Positions 17,800 to 25,563 of a stretch of DNA of 64,000 nt are shown here, in pieces. The notes under the pieces are model-generated. The model did not search any database. It worked only from the letters and a program-made list of their open reading frames with translations, and was not told the DNA's origin. A program made the translations under genes and the position numbers. Position 1 is the first letter of the stretch, and every line of letters starts with the position of its first letter. Source of the DNA: TOLSYN sp963849065 (GTDB taxonomy: Bacteria; Acidobacteriota; Terriglobia; Terriglobales; Acidobacteriaceae); contig CAWKFM010000003.1 of the NCBI GenBank assembly GCA_963849065.1, forward strand, positions 1 through 64,000, given 5' to 3'.

Positions 17800-17843
17800 C
17801 TTTAGGCAACGAGCGTGTGTCTCGGTCTGTATAATCGACTCTC
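17800..17843 (+). promoter_or_regulatory. Promoter of the HEPN gene
   Basis: A perfect TATAAT at 17830-17835 ends only 8 nt before the ATG at 17844, so a transcript from it would be leaderless or nearly so; no ribosome-binding site is seen. The -35 is not clear. The 149-bp gap to the divergent PRTase-like gene must also hold that gene's promoter. Confidence 0.5.
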
Positions 17844-18632
17844 ATGAAACCACGCTTCGGGATGTCGTTCTACAACCAACTGAAGCGCGAACTGGGCGAG
17901 ATTGACGCCTCCGCCGCATGCCTTGAACTAGCGATGCGCGAGTTCATCGGCGCCTCCAAACTGTCGGCGAATCCGACAACATTCATCCAAGAGCTTTCAT
18001 CGAAGCACGGAATCCGAGTTGACGTATTCGATACAGCCCTCTTCGCGCGACGTGGTTCTGCGCTGCGCATCATCGGAATCACGCAGGCCTTCGAGGGATT
18101 CTTGGACAAGATGATCGAGAGCCATCCTCGGATCGGGAACCGAGATGGGCGGAGGGACGACGAGCCCTTGCTGAACTTTGTCGTCCGGAAGCTGGTTGTA
18201 CCCAAGCATGTGGCCACCTCGTTTACCGATGGGCTGGACTACAAACTCTACTCATATTACCGCTTGCTCCGAAACAGCATTGCTCACCACACACAGCCGA
18301 CAGCGGCGTCAGCCTCGTTGATCGAATTACAGCGGGCCACCCGCACTGATATTAGATACGTTCGTCTTGCGGCGCCGAACAGTGCTCACGGTATGAACTT
18401 CGATGACTATGTGCTGTTTAGCAGAGCAACAAAATCGGTAGCAGCTCAGCTCTGTCAGATCAGTGGCTTGTCCGAGCCGGAGATCACGGATTGGCTTGAG
18501 ACACAGCGAGATCGGAGCGGTTCGATCGAGCGGCAAGCGAACAATGTGAGAACCCAGTTGCGTATCGCCTTCGGCCTCGATCTTCAATCGGCGGAGCCTT
18601 TCGTGGTAAAAATAGGATTGTCGGGTCAGTAG
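17844..18632 (+). CDS. HEPN-domain protein (predicted RNase)
   Basis: 262 aa, all helical. Residues 138-145 read LLRNSIAHH, giving the RNxxxH motif (R-N-S-I-A-H) that forms the active site of HEPN ribonucleases, preceded by YKLYSYYRLLRN. HEPN RNases cut tRNA or mRNA in abortive infection and toxin-antitoxin systems. The TAG stop lies inside the 5' end of the tRNA-like gene at 18623, an overlap of 10 nt. It is divergent from the PRTase-like gene. The RNase role is inferred from the motif. Confidence 0.65.
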   Translation: MKPRFGMSFYNQLKRELGEIDASAACLELAMREFIGASKLSANPTTFIQELSSKHGIRVDVFDTALFARRGSALRIIGITQAFEGFLDKMIESHPRIGNRDGRRDDEPLLNFVVRKLVVPKHVATSFTDGLDYKLYSYYRLLRNSIAHHTQPTAASASLIELQRATRTDIRYVRLAAPNSAHGMNFDDYVLFSRATKSVAAQLCQISGLSEPEITDWLETQRDRSGSIERQANNVRTQLRIAFGLDLQSAEPFVVKIGLSGQ

Positions 18633-18725
18633 CCTAACGGTAGGGCACCCCCCTCCATCAGCGCCCATACCGGATGGACGTTGATGAAGGGGGTTGTCAG
18701 GGTTCGACTCCCTGCTGACCCACCA
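18623..18725 (+). tRNA. tRNA-like gene with a 29-nt insertion in the anticodon loop
   Basis: Every tRNA element is present: 7-bp acceptor stem GGGTCAG (18623-18629) / CTGACCC (18715-18721), T8-A9, D arm GCCT...GGGC with A14, G18-G19 and A21, A26, anticodon stem CCCCC (18648-18652) / GGGGG (18689-18693), four-base variable loop, T arm CAGGG-TTCGACT-CCCTG, discriminator A and encoded CCA. The anticodon loop begins C-T33-CCA and ends AA, but 29 nt (18658-18686) lie between. Removing them gives loop CTCCAAA, as in tRNA-Trp; other cut points would give CCG, CTG or ATG anticodons. The insert forms an 8-bp stem, CATCAGCG (18656-18663) with CGTTGATG (18679-18686), so unspliced the anticodon arm is a long hairpin. 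It may be an intron-bearing tRNA, a decoy or a relic. Confidence 0.6.
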
Positions 18726-19105
18726 CCTCCGCTCAAAAACACCTCTTCGGGTGCTGGCAAGAAGGGTTGTTTGGCAGAACAAGAATCTGAATAGCAGCAT
18801 TGTTTTCTGCCGTCCACAAATCCTCCACGGATTACTCCCCTGAAGTCGGCCAGTGTCCCCGAAACCGGGTTCCCCTCATTTTGCGAGTCAGCTTACGGAT
18901 TGCCCGTCACCCGACCAGATAGCACAAGGCCAAGGGAAGTCGGTTCACAAGCCCTACCTCTTGCTCCTAATCCTGCCAAACTGTCCTAAGCGTTGTATCG
19001 GAGAATTGAGGGTGCATAAGCCGGGGATCGACGGAACTGCTAGGTCAGCCAGAAAGAGGCGTACGATGAAGAAGACGCATTTCTACATTGGGTGTTATGG
19101 AGCGT
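18726..19105 (+). other. Spacer with a possible nuclease relic
   Basis: About 380 bases without a clear gene. One plus frame reads QGKSVHKPYLLLLIL near 18930-18975, like the opening of HNH restriction enzymes (xxxAPHKPLLLLxxL), but nothing after it supports the family. Possibly a relic, possibly chance. Confidence 0.25.
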
Positions 19106-20047
19106 CAGATGGGCGGTCGTAAATCATCGAACGGCAAGTCCTCTCCCATCGTCAATCCGCCAATACGGAGAACGCCAGGGGAGGCGACTGGGCAAGACAT
19201 CAGTATGGCTGAGGCAGGCATCGAACTTGCGGCTATAGAGTACGTCGGGATCGCTGGCATATCGAAAGAATGTCAAGACGCTGTTCTCCGGCTCATTCAG
19301 TTTGGCGAACGGATAACGCGCGCCAGGGTTCTTTCCTGTTCGAACATGCATTGTTTCCTGCTTACCTACGAGGTTGACCGTTTGGTGGCGGTCAAATCTG
19401 GATTTGCATCTGGTTATGGTGGGGAAGGGCCGCGACGGTTCTCGTACGTGCTGCAGATCCTTGACAGCCATGGTGTGGAGATTGAGGAGTACAACGTGTC
19501 ACATGAGCTCCTTGATCGAGTCGACAGTTCTGCTCTGACGAGAGCAGACCTTGAAGTGCTTGACGGCTCCAATCCTTGTCATCCGTCTCGGTGGTATGAC
19601 TACGTGCTTGATTGTCACTTCGAAGATGCCCGAAAGGGCACGCTGTGGCAGGAAGAATTCCCACTGATCATACCGCTCGTTTTAGTTGATAGCCGGATCA
19701 TGGATTTGGCTCTCTCATTTTGGGACGACCCAGACAGCAAATTGATGCTTGGGTATCGGCGGCTTGAAGATATCGTTCGCGGCAGGACGGGCAGCGAGCA
19801 GCACGGGGCCAAGCTCTTTTCACAGGCATTTAATCCGAGCGGCGGCGTGCTGACCTGGATCGGCGACGACGGCGAATGCTCTGCTCGAATGCAACTTTTT
19901 ACTGCCACGTACGGCGCACACCGAAATCCTCGTGCACACCGAGAGCTGGGTAGCCACGCTCAGAAACTGCTGTCCGAGTTTCTACTCCTAAACCATTTGT
20001 ACCGATTAGAAAGGGATTCCGTTGCGAACATAGTTGGTAGGGAGTGA
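19106..20047 (+). CDS. TIGR02391-like protein with HEPN motif
   Basis: 313 aa from the ATG at 19106, chosen because GGAG lies six bases upstream; earlier in-frame starts (TTG 19088, ATG 19097) are weaker. The C-terminal part (SKLMLGYRRLEDIVR, then LFTATYGAHRNPRAHREL) fits the TIGR02391 (Ymh) family, and RNPRAH is an RNxxxH HEPN motif. The N-terminal 180 aa are not recognised. Members of this family occur in defence islands; biochemical function is not established. Confidence 0.6.
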   Translation, partial: QMGGRKSSNGKSSPIVNPPIRRTPGEATGQDISMAEAGIELAAIEYVGIAGISKECQDAVLRLIQFGERITRARVLSCSNMHCFLLTYEVDRLVAVKSGFASGYGGEGPRRFSYVLQILDSHGVEIEEYNVSHELLDRVDSSALTRADLEVLDGSNPCHPSRWYDYVLDCHFEDARKGTLWQEEFPLIIPLVLVDSRIMDLALSFWDDPDSKLMLGYRRLEDIVRGRTGSEQHGAKLFSQAFNPSGGVLTWIGDDGECSARMQLFTATYGAHRNPRAHRELGSHAQKLLSEFLLLNHLYRLERDSVANIVGRE

Positions 20048-20293
20048 GGTTTCGCGTTGTGAAAGTAGCGCCTTACGTTGGAGCATTTCTTCAGCTGGGC
20101 GCCCCGATATCGCCGCTTCAATGCGCTACTCCCGTATCGACGGCAATCCGGAAGTATTCCGCACTCGGTCCTCCAACGGCACGGAGAAGGCCCATACATT
20201 CTCGCTGGAGATCCCATATAGCGTTGGCTGCGGCTGGGGATGTGCTCCGGTCGACCGGGGGATGATCGACCGGTGTAATCGAGCGTTACGTGG

Positions 20294-20935
20294 CTACCTC
20301 TTGCGAGCGCGAGGTTTTATGGAGGCACGCTCGCAGGTCGGCGGAAACTCAAGAAGAGCCTTGAGCAGATCGTAACGGTTTTGCACACCGAGTTTCGCGT
20401 AAATCAGAACGACGCTGTTTTTGATGACTTGGCACGTCGTGCCGCGTTGAGCCGCAATTTCCTTACACTGCATACCTTCCAGCAGCAAGGCCGTTAGCTG
20501 TCTTTGTTTTTGGGTCAGTAGGCCCCACTTCTCTTGCTGGGATGATGTGGCGTCGTCGGGGTTATCCAACTGCTGTATCCACATCCGCCGCTCCCGAAGT
20601 GCGGCAATGCACTCCGCCAGATCAGCGGCTTTCGCTGTGCGAAACATGATTCCGCGAATCGCGGGTTGAGCCAGTAGAGGCAGATATTCATCTTTGGGAT
20701 CGGCAATCCAGACCACAGGGCAAGACAACTGCCGTGCGAGCTGCATCGCTTCTGAGCGCAAAGATATTTGACCGAGAAACAGAGTAGCCCCTGGATTGTC
20801 GGTGATGTGACGTGCAAGCTCGGCCTCAGTGGCACAGTCGGCTACCTGTGTGGATTCGGGAAGAAGCAGGCTCAAGCGGATTGATATCGACGCCTGGCAT
20901 AGCGATTGGCGGTCGAATATGAGGATGGTTACCAC
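20294..20935 (-). CDS. LuxR/NarL-type regulator with degenerate receiver
   Basis: 213 aa from a GTG at 20935 with TGAGGT upstream; the GTG at 20947 lacks a site. The C-terminus (LTQKQRQLTALLLEGMQCKE, then VIKNSVVLIYAKLGVQNR) is a LuxR-type HTH. The N-terminal 120 aa look like a response-regulator receiver (VTILIFDRQSL...), but the paired acidic residues and the phospho-accepting Asp of a normal receiver are not evident, so it is probably not phosphorylated. The partner and target genes are unknown. Confidence 0.65.
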   Translation of the reverse strand: MVTILIFDRQSLCQASISIRLSLLLPESTQVADCATEAELARHITDNPGATLFLGQISLRSEAMQLARQLSCPVVWIADPKDEYLPLLAQPAIRGIMFRTAKAADLAECIAALRERRMWIQQLDNPDDATSSQQEKWGLLTQKQRQLTALLLEGMQCKEIAAQRGTTCQVIKNSVVLIYAKLGVQNRYDLLKALLEFPPTCERASIKPRARKR

Positions 20936-20957
20936 GTAGTACCTCACAGAAGTTGGT

Positions 20958-20973
20958 TAGATTGTGCAATCTA
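20958..20973. promoter_or_regulatory. 16-bp palindrome upstream of the LuxR-like gene
   Basis: TAGATTG-TG-CAATCTA lies about 23 nt before the chosen start codon. Perfect 7-bp arms around TG suggest a dimeric regulator's operator, perhaps the LuxR-like protein itself. Confidence 0.4.
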
Positions 20974-21470
20974 CAAAATGCTTCTTGGGGCGAACTACTA
21001 ATCACTAGCGAGGAAGGCCGGTCTAGAAGGCGAGGTTCTCCTTCACATCCTCGATCTTCACAGCGAGATCGGCGGGCTCAGGTATGGCAATGCGAGAGTT
21101 CTCCGGATTGTATGGACAAGAAATTCACCGGGAAACGGCCAGAGTTTTTCGATCCATTTTCGTAACAAAGATCACCCTGACCTCGCTTTCTGATTTCGTA
21201 TTGACAAGGTTCCACAACGAAAAAGCTCGGCAATTCGCTCAACCGACCAGTCTTGAACTGCTCCAGAATTTGTACCTTAAGTGTTCCCGTGCCTTTTTGG
21301 GGGTATTCAGTGTAACAACGCTTTTGCCATCGCGGTTCAGTTCGCCCCCGCACGTTGGTTCAATTACCACCGGCTATGAAGCCGCATGATGTGTCTCCTC
21401 CTATTGGCGCCACCGTCTCTCCCGCGGCCACTCTGCGCCTGGCTGAGTTTGACGCGAAGATATTTGCAAT
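20974..21470. other. Spacer without a supported gene
   Basis: About 500 bases. ORFs of 90-100 aa exist on both strands (around 21078-21389) but overlap each other, lack recognisable domains and have no convincing starts. I see no structured repeat here. Confidence 0.4.
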
Positions 21471-22055
21471 TCACACCTTGGTCACCGTGCCGCAGCGAGG
21501 ACAGTAATGGAGGCGGTGGTACTCGGTCATGCTTTGCGGGAAATACCGCAGATTCCAATAGAGGTGGTACGTGCCCCGGTACAGCCCAAGCCAGCCAAGA
21601 AGAAAGCAGAACACCATCACCCGGCTGCTCACGGCCGTTGGCATGCGGTCCACGTACACGGCAAATGTTCCGGAGGCCGCGATCGCCAGAAAAAGGACGG
21701 ACGACCAAAACGCTTTCTTGCGGGGTGGTGCGCACAACTTGGCCATTTCCGTCTGTCTCCATGTTTTCTGGTACGCGTGCTTAAAGAAAAAGCCCTTCAT
21801 GGAGACCGCGGTTGATGTGCCTTGCGCGTACATCGTAGCGAATGCTCTAAGCTGCGGATTGCCGCAGGTTTGGCAGCGGAATGGATTCGCGGCGCCGCGC
21901 GCCGGCCGGTACATCGGAAGGCTCTCTTTTCCGGAGCACTGCCGCGGCGTCTTCGACGTACCTCCGTTGCGGCCCTGAATTCCGGTTCCGTTCCGCTTTG
22001 ACAGTTCGTCATCCCGGAAGGTATCAATGAGCCGTTCGCTGTAGCGCGGGGACAT
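21471..22055 (-). CDS. Membrane protein with two zinc-ribbon knuckles
   Basis: 194 aa from the ATG at 22055, preceded by an ideal AAGGAG; earlier starts are unsupported. FRCQTCGNPQLRAF in the first third and HYCPRCGTVTKV at the very end are CxxC knuckles that could form one split or two zinc ribbons. Between them lie two hydrophobic segments (FWSSVLFLAIAASGTFAVYV and VMVFCFLLGWLGLYRGTYHL), predicted membrane helices, preceded by basic residues. No known function. Confidence 0.6.
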   Translation of the reverse strand: MSPRYSERLIDTFRDDELSKRNGTGIQGRNGGTSKTPRQCSGKESLPMYRPARGAANPFRCQTCGNPQLRAFATMYAQGTSTAVSMKGFFFKHAYQKTWRQTEMAKLCAPPRKKAFWSSVLFLAIAASGTFAVYVDRMPTAVSSRVMVFCFLLGWLGLYRGTYHLYWNLRYFPQSMTEYHRLHYCPRCGTVTKV

Positions 22056-22348
22056 GGAACTCCTTTGCAAAGCACTGTGCCTTTTCCAGTGTCTGCAATT
22101 ATTGCATAGCTTTACTATGATTTATATATTTTTAGCGTAACCCGCTTATAGGCGCAGTTTCACAGGCCCCAGCGGCGGATCGTGGCACAAACACAGGCGC
22201 GCCAGTGGCTCCGCCCAATGCGCTCCGTGAACGGCAGCTCATTGGGGGCAGAACACACCGCAAGACTTGTGTACATTGCTTTTTAGGATTGTGCGGGAGA
22301 GCAGTCGCAGCGAGGGCCACTCGTTTCGCGAGCAGCCCCAGGTCACGC

Positions 22349-22762
22349 TTAGGTAGGGATGATCGTGGACTTCTTGACTTGACCGACGACGGCGAACTTG
22401 TTCTGGACCGCGAAGTGGGCAATCAATACACGCACGGCCTCGCTTCGATTATTTGAACTAAAAAGATGCTTGGCGTACATGAACAGCAAAGCATTCTCTT
22501 CGGGAGTCCAGTCGACGATCAACTGCGAGAAGCGCTGTCCGCTCTCTAGAGAAAGGTTGCTCCAGACCTCCTGGTGAAACTTCGTGACGTCTGCCAGCTT
22601 GATCTTTTTTTCGAGGGCGAGCCCAACGATCATTTTCGATGCGTTTGCCTTGGTGAGGTGGAACTTGTGCCTGATCTTCTCAAGTAGTGTCAGCGTCGAT
22701 TCGTCTAGAGAGAGACAAGCCCTGACGAGCGTTGGGGCGGTGGGATCTTTGGTTCGTGGCAT
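22349..22762 (-). CDS. Small putative ribbon-helix-helix type protein
   Basis: 137 aa from the ATG at 22762 with AAGGAAG upstream. The N-terminus (LVRACLSLDESTLTLLEKIR then LTKANASKMIVGLAL) has the strand-helix-helix rhythm of RHH DNA-binding proteins, with a 75-aa helical tail. It could be a regulator; no partner toxin is recognised beside it. Upstream near 22798-22815 is an AT-rich TATAC/GTATA stretch that may be its promoter. Confidence 0.45.
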   Translation of the reverse strand: MPRTKDPTAPTLVRACLSLDESTLTLLEKIRHKFHLTKANASKMIVGLALEKKIKLADVTKFHQEVWSNLSLESGQRFSQLIVDWTPEENALLFMYAKHLFSSNNRSEAVRVLIAHFAVQNKFAVVGQVKKSTIIPT

Positions 22763-22916
22763 AATTGCGCTTCCTTGCCGAGTCATTTCTATTGCCAGTA
22801 TACCCAGTATATGATGAATAGTACACTCTCACTAGGTCATGTGCATCTTTATGCTAACCGCCCATGAGGGGGAGGGACTCATGGGCCTGGATTCTGTCAT
22901 TTGAATATTGCCAAAT

Positions 22917-23198
22917 CTATAAATCCCACCACTCGGGCGGCATCGCCTTGTATGCGGTGGACAGGGTCTGAAGGGTGTCAAGGTCGGACAGCCGGACAAG
23001 TGTGCTCATGAGTCGCAGCAGGTGGATTTCATCAGACGTGAACGCGATCGTCCCCTTTGACCAGAGGGCCTGGAGTTTGGCGGTGAGTGGTGCAATCAAT
23101 GCCTCACGCTTCTCTTGAACGGTGAGTAATTCGGCTTGTTGATGTTTGGTGGTGCCTGGCGGATGCGCAGACGTGCAAGGCGGTTCAGTCCTGCTCAT
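22917..23198 (-). CDS. Small hypothetical protein
   Basis: 93 aa with GGGGAG eight bases before the ATG. Hydrophilic N-terminus, then two helices (LLTVQEKREALIAPLTAKLQ; EIHLLRLMSTLVRLSDL). Ends in MPPEWWDL. No domain recognised. The good ribosome-binding site and frame position argue that it is real. Confidence 0.45.
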   Translation of the reverse strand: MSRTEPPCTSAHPPGTTKHQQAELLTVQEKREALIAPLTAKLQALWSKGTIAFTSDEIHLLRLMSTLVRLSDLDTLQTLSTAYKAMPPEWWDL

Positions 23199-23514
23199 TT
23201 ACAAAATCTCCCCTTGTCGCGAATCTGCCTGTAACGGTTGAAGGATTCACGTGTTGCAATTGTAGACAGGAGATGAATCCTTCATAAGTTACCCGCGTAA
23301 CGGGAAGCTAGATAGTTACAAAATAAATATTCACAGTGCCGCTGAGCTGATCGCAGAGTCGTTCCCTCGCCTCCACCAAAACCTCTCTCTTCCAAGAACA
23401 GTTCAGTCATCGAGTCTGCGGCCTGCACTAGCACGCAGGCTTTGCTGTGTTTGAAGCGGGCTGAGAGTGACTGCCCCACCCCGAACCACAGGTAGGCTTC
23501 AAAGGCGCCAGTCC

Positions 23515-23551
23515 ATTGACGGATGTTGCGTGCCTGACATATCATGTCAGG
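23515..23551 (+). promoter_or_regulatory. Promoter and palindromic operator of the tumE-like gene
   Basis: TTGACG at 23516-23521 and TATCAT at 23540-23545 (18-bp spacer) form a plausible sigma-70 promoter. Overlapping the -10 is a perfect palindrome, CCTGACAT-ATC-ATGTCAGG (23533-23551), ending two bases before the ATG. Such placement fits autorepression by the downstream HTH antitoxin and implies a near-leaderless message. Confidence 0.6.
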
Positions 23552-23553
23552 AT

Positions 23554-23949
23554 ATGAATGGCCGCGCAGCCAAGGATTACGTGCTGGAGAATCTTTTGGG
23601 CTACGACGGGCGCACCCATCATTTCGAGAAGGGATACTGGCTGAAGTTTGAATTCAAGCGTGTTCCGGAAACCAGCCAACGCCCACATGGCCTGGATTAT
23701 TCCCTGACACTGCATGCGCCGGATGGAACCAGGCTTCTTGGTTTCGACAACGCACATCCGGTACCTGCCAAGGGTTCTCGGTTTAAGAAGCCTCCGCAAC
23801 AGTCCGACCACTGGCATCGCACAGAGACTGACCCCGGACGGCCTTACGAATACCAGGACGCCGCGAAACTGGTTGAGGATTTCCTTAATGAAGCGGAACG
23901 AATTCTGGCCCAGCGCGGAGTTTCAACAAAGGTCATCGGTGAAAAGTGA
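23554..23949 (+). CDS. TumE-like toxin (DUF6516 family)
   Basis: 131 aa from the ATG at 23554; upstream in-frame codons lie in the promoter. WLKFEFKRVP, GLDYSLTLHAPDGTRLLGFD, DHWHR and YEYQDAAKLVEDFLNEAERI match the layout of the TumE/DUF6516 toxin family, which pairs with an HTH antitoxin encoded just downstream, as here (15-nt gap). Toxin activity is inferred from family and pairing. Confidence 0.65.
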   Translation: MNGRAAKDYVLENLLGYDGRTHHFEKGYWLKFEFKRVPETSQRPHGLDYSLTLHAPDGTRLLGFDNAHPVPAKGSRFKKPPQQSDHWHRTETDPGRPYEYQDAAKLVEDFLNEAERILAQRGVSTKVIGEK

Positions 23950-23964
23950 CCGAAGGGGTGAAGG

Positions 23965-24369
23965 ATGACGAGCAAGCTGAAAATTCAATCGCTGGAATCG
24001 TTGCGTGAGGAGATGACGGCTGTGGCAAAGGGTTTGCGCCCCGCGCCTCCGGACGCCCACGTTCCAAGCTTCAATTCACTGGAAACGGTTGCCCGGCTGC
24101 TCACCAAGGAGAATCGCCAGCTTCTCTCTTTGATTCGTGACCGCAAGCCTCAATCGGTGGCGGAATTGGCTCAGCTCAGTGGCCGCTCTCAGCCCAATTT
24201 GACACGTACACTCAATAAGTTAGAGGCAGTTGGATTTGTTGCCATGAGGCTTCATGGCCGGCAAAAAGCACCCACAGCGGTGATAAGCAAGCTTACGATT
24301 GAAATCAATCCGTATTCTGAGAATGATACGCTTCGATTGAAGCAGAACGCTAAACCTGTAATCGCTTAA
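23965..24369 (+). CDS. TumA-like HTH antitoxin (MarR-like)
   Basis: 134 aa. ETVARLLTKENRQLLSLIRD and SVAELAQLSGRSQPNLTRTL followed by LNKLEAVGFV form a winged helix of the MarR/HVO_A0114 type that is the usual partner of TumE-like toxins. The toxin-first gene order is that of this family. It probably binds the palindrome at 23533. Confidence 0.7.
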   Translation: MTSKLKIQSLESLREEMTAVAKGLRPAPPDAHVPSFNSLETVARLLTKENRQLLSLIRDRKPQSVAELAQLSGRSQPNLTRTLNKLEAVGFVAMRLHGRQKAPTAVISKLTIEINPYSENDTLRLKQNAKPVIA

Positions 24370-24405
24370 GGTCGCGGGGCCACTCATTCCCCGATGTTCA
24401 GGTGT

Positions 24406-24436
24406 GCTAGAGTCGACGACTAGGCTCTAGCTTTTC
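24406..24436 (+). terminator. Rho-independent terminator after the TumE/TumA-like pair
   Basis: GCTAGAG (24406-24412) pairs with CTCTAGC (24425-24431), followed at once by TTTT. It lies 37 nt past the antitoxin stop. The rest of the 24370-24661 gap shows nothing else. Confidence 0.65.
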
Positions 24437-24661
24437 CGTTTATTCAGCAATTCTCACGTGCCGGATACGTGCCGAAAACCAGAATAATGGTGAGGATTGT
24501 GCGAACGGTGAACTTGTATTTTCTATAACTTACAGATTCTACAGGAGGTCAAATAGAGCAACTCCCCTCGCCTCCACCACAGTTTTCTTTTGAAGGTCGC
24601 CGGTCTCACCCGAGGCTGCTGCGCCCTGTCGGCACTTCGATAGTCGAATCGATTAACATCT

Positions 24662-25555
24662 TCACGCAACGTCACCTTCTGAGGTATTGGGCGGCTGCCC
24701 GGCGATCGTGCGCAAGCCGCGCCAAGCGTGCTCCGATGCATGGGCTCGTGCAGGCGAGAGGTTATCGATGGTGACGACTACTGCCGGAAGTAAATAGAGG
24801 AAGGTTACAAACACCCACATCAGGGCTCCTGCCAGTTGTTGATCTCCCAGAGGGGAAATGCTGAAGCGGCGCGGAGCGGCCAGGTATGATGGGTAAACGA
24901 CGCGATCACAAAACGCAAGAAATGCGGAGAGTGTGTCGCACGGTAGGGTGGCGAGGAAAAGGTAAAGGGGAACGGACCATCGAGAGTATTCCGCGGAGCG
25001 CGGCCACGGCTGGATCACCGGTAGCCAGAACAGAAGGCCGGCACACAAAAAACACATGCTCTCGACTTCATGCCAGGCGTGGGAGCGAATCCCCAGTTCG
25101 AACGCGGGGGGAAGATGCCATCCGATCACGGCGGCGGTGGAGGCGAGCCAGCAGAATACCGGGTTGAATAGGAATAGCTTGAGCTCGTGCATCACTGGGA
25201 AGCGGGCCATGAAGTTCACAGCGCTGCCGATCCACCGCCGAGGGAGCCCGTGCGTGAGCGGTAGAGCCGGCGCTCCGAGCAGAACCAGGGGCGCCCCAAC
25301 AGCCATGATGAGGAGGTGCTTCACCATGTGCATCGTGAGCAGCTCATGATCGAGTCGCGCGAGAGGAGACCCTGTAGCGATCCAAATTGAAAACAGGCCG
25401 CCGATATAAGCAGCAGCTCGCCAAACCGGCATCGCGGCTGGGGAGTTATTCCGCAGGCGAACCCAGCCACGGAGGTAGACGCAGGCCGCGACCATGAGAG
25501 CGAGCGCAACCGGAATTGGGAAGGCGCTACAGGTGCACTGGACTGGAGTTGGCAT
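24662..25555 (-). CDS. ctaG: CtaG-like cytochrome c oxidase assembly factor (caa3_CtaG)
   Basis: 297 aa with about seven membrane helices. HELLTMHMVKHLLIMAVGAP and VIGWHLPPAFELGIRSHAWH carry the conserved histidines of the caa3_CtaG family, which helps build the copper centre of oxidases. Last gene of the oxidase operon; its start lies 8 nt after the cytochrome b/c stop. Confidence 0.8.
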   Translation of the reverse strand: MPTPVQCTCSAFPIPVALALMVAACVYLRGWVRLRNNSPAAMPVWRAAAYIGGLFSIWIATGSPLARLDHELLTMHMVKHLLIMAVGAPLVLLGAPALPLTHGLPRRWIGSAVNFMARFPVMHELKLFLFNPVFCWLASTAAVIGWHLPPAFELGIRSHAWHEVESMCFLCAGLLFWLPVIQPWPRSAEYSRWSVPLYLFLATLPCDTLSAFLAFCDRVVYPSYLAAPRRFSISPLGDQQLAGALMWVFVTFLYLLPAVVVTIDNLSPARAHASEHAWRGLRTIAGQPPNTSEGDVA

Positions 25556-25563
25556 CGGTCATC

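Noticed and set aside
18327..18817. Minus-strand ORFs (up to 157 aa) across the HEPN gene end and tRNA-like gene
   Set aside because: Their SRESNPDNP-like stretch is the usual artefact of translating the antisense of a tRNA T arm.
21078..21389. Overlapping 90-100 aa ORFs on both strands
   Set aside because: No domain or start signal distinguishes either; left as spacer.
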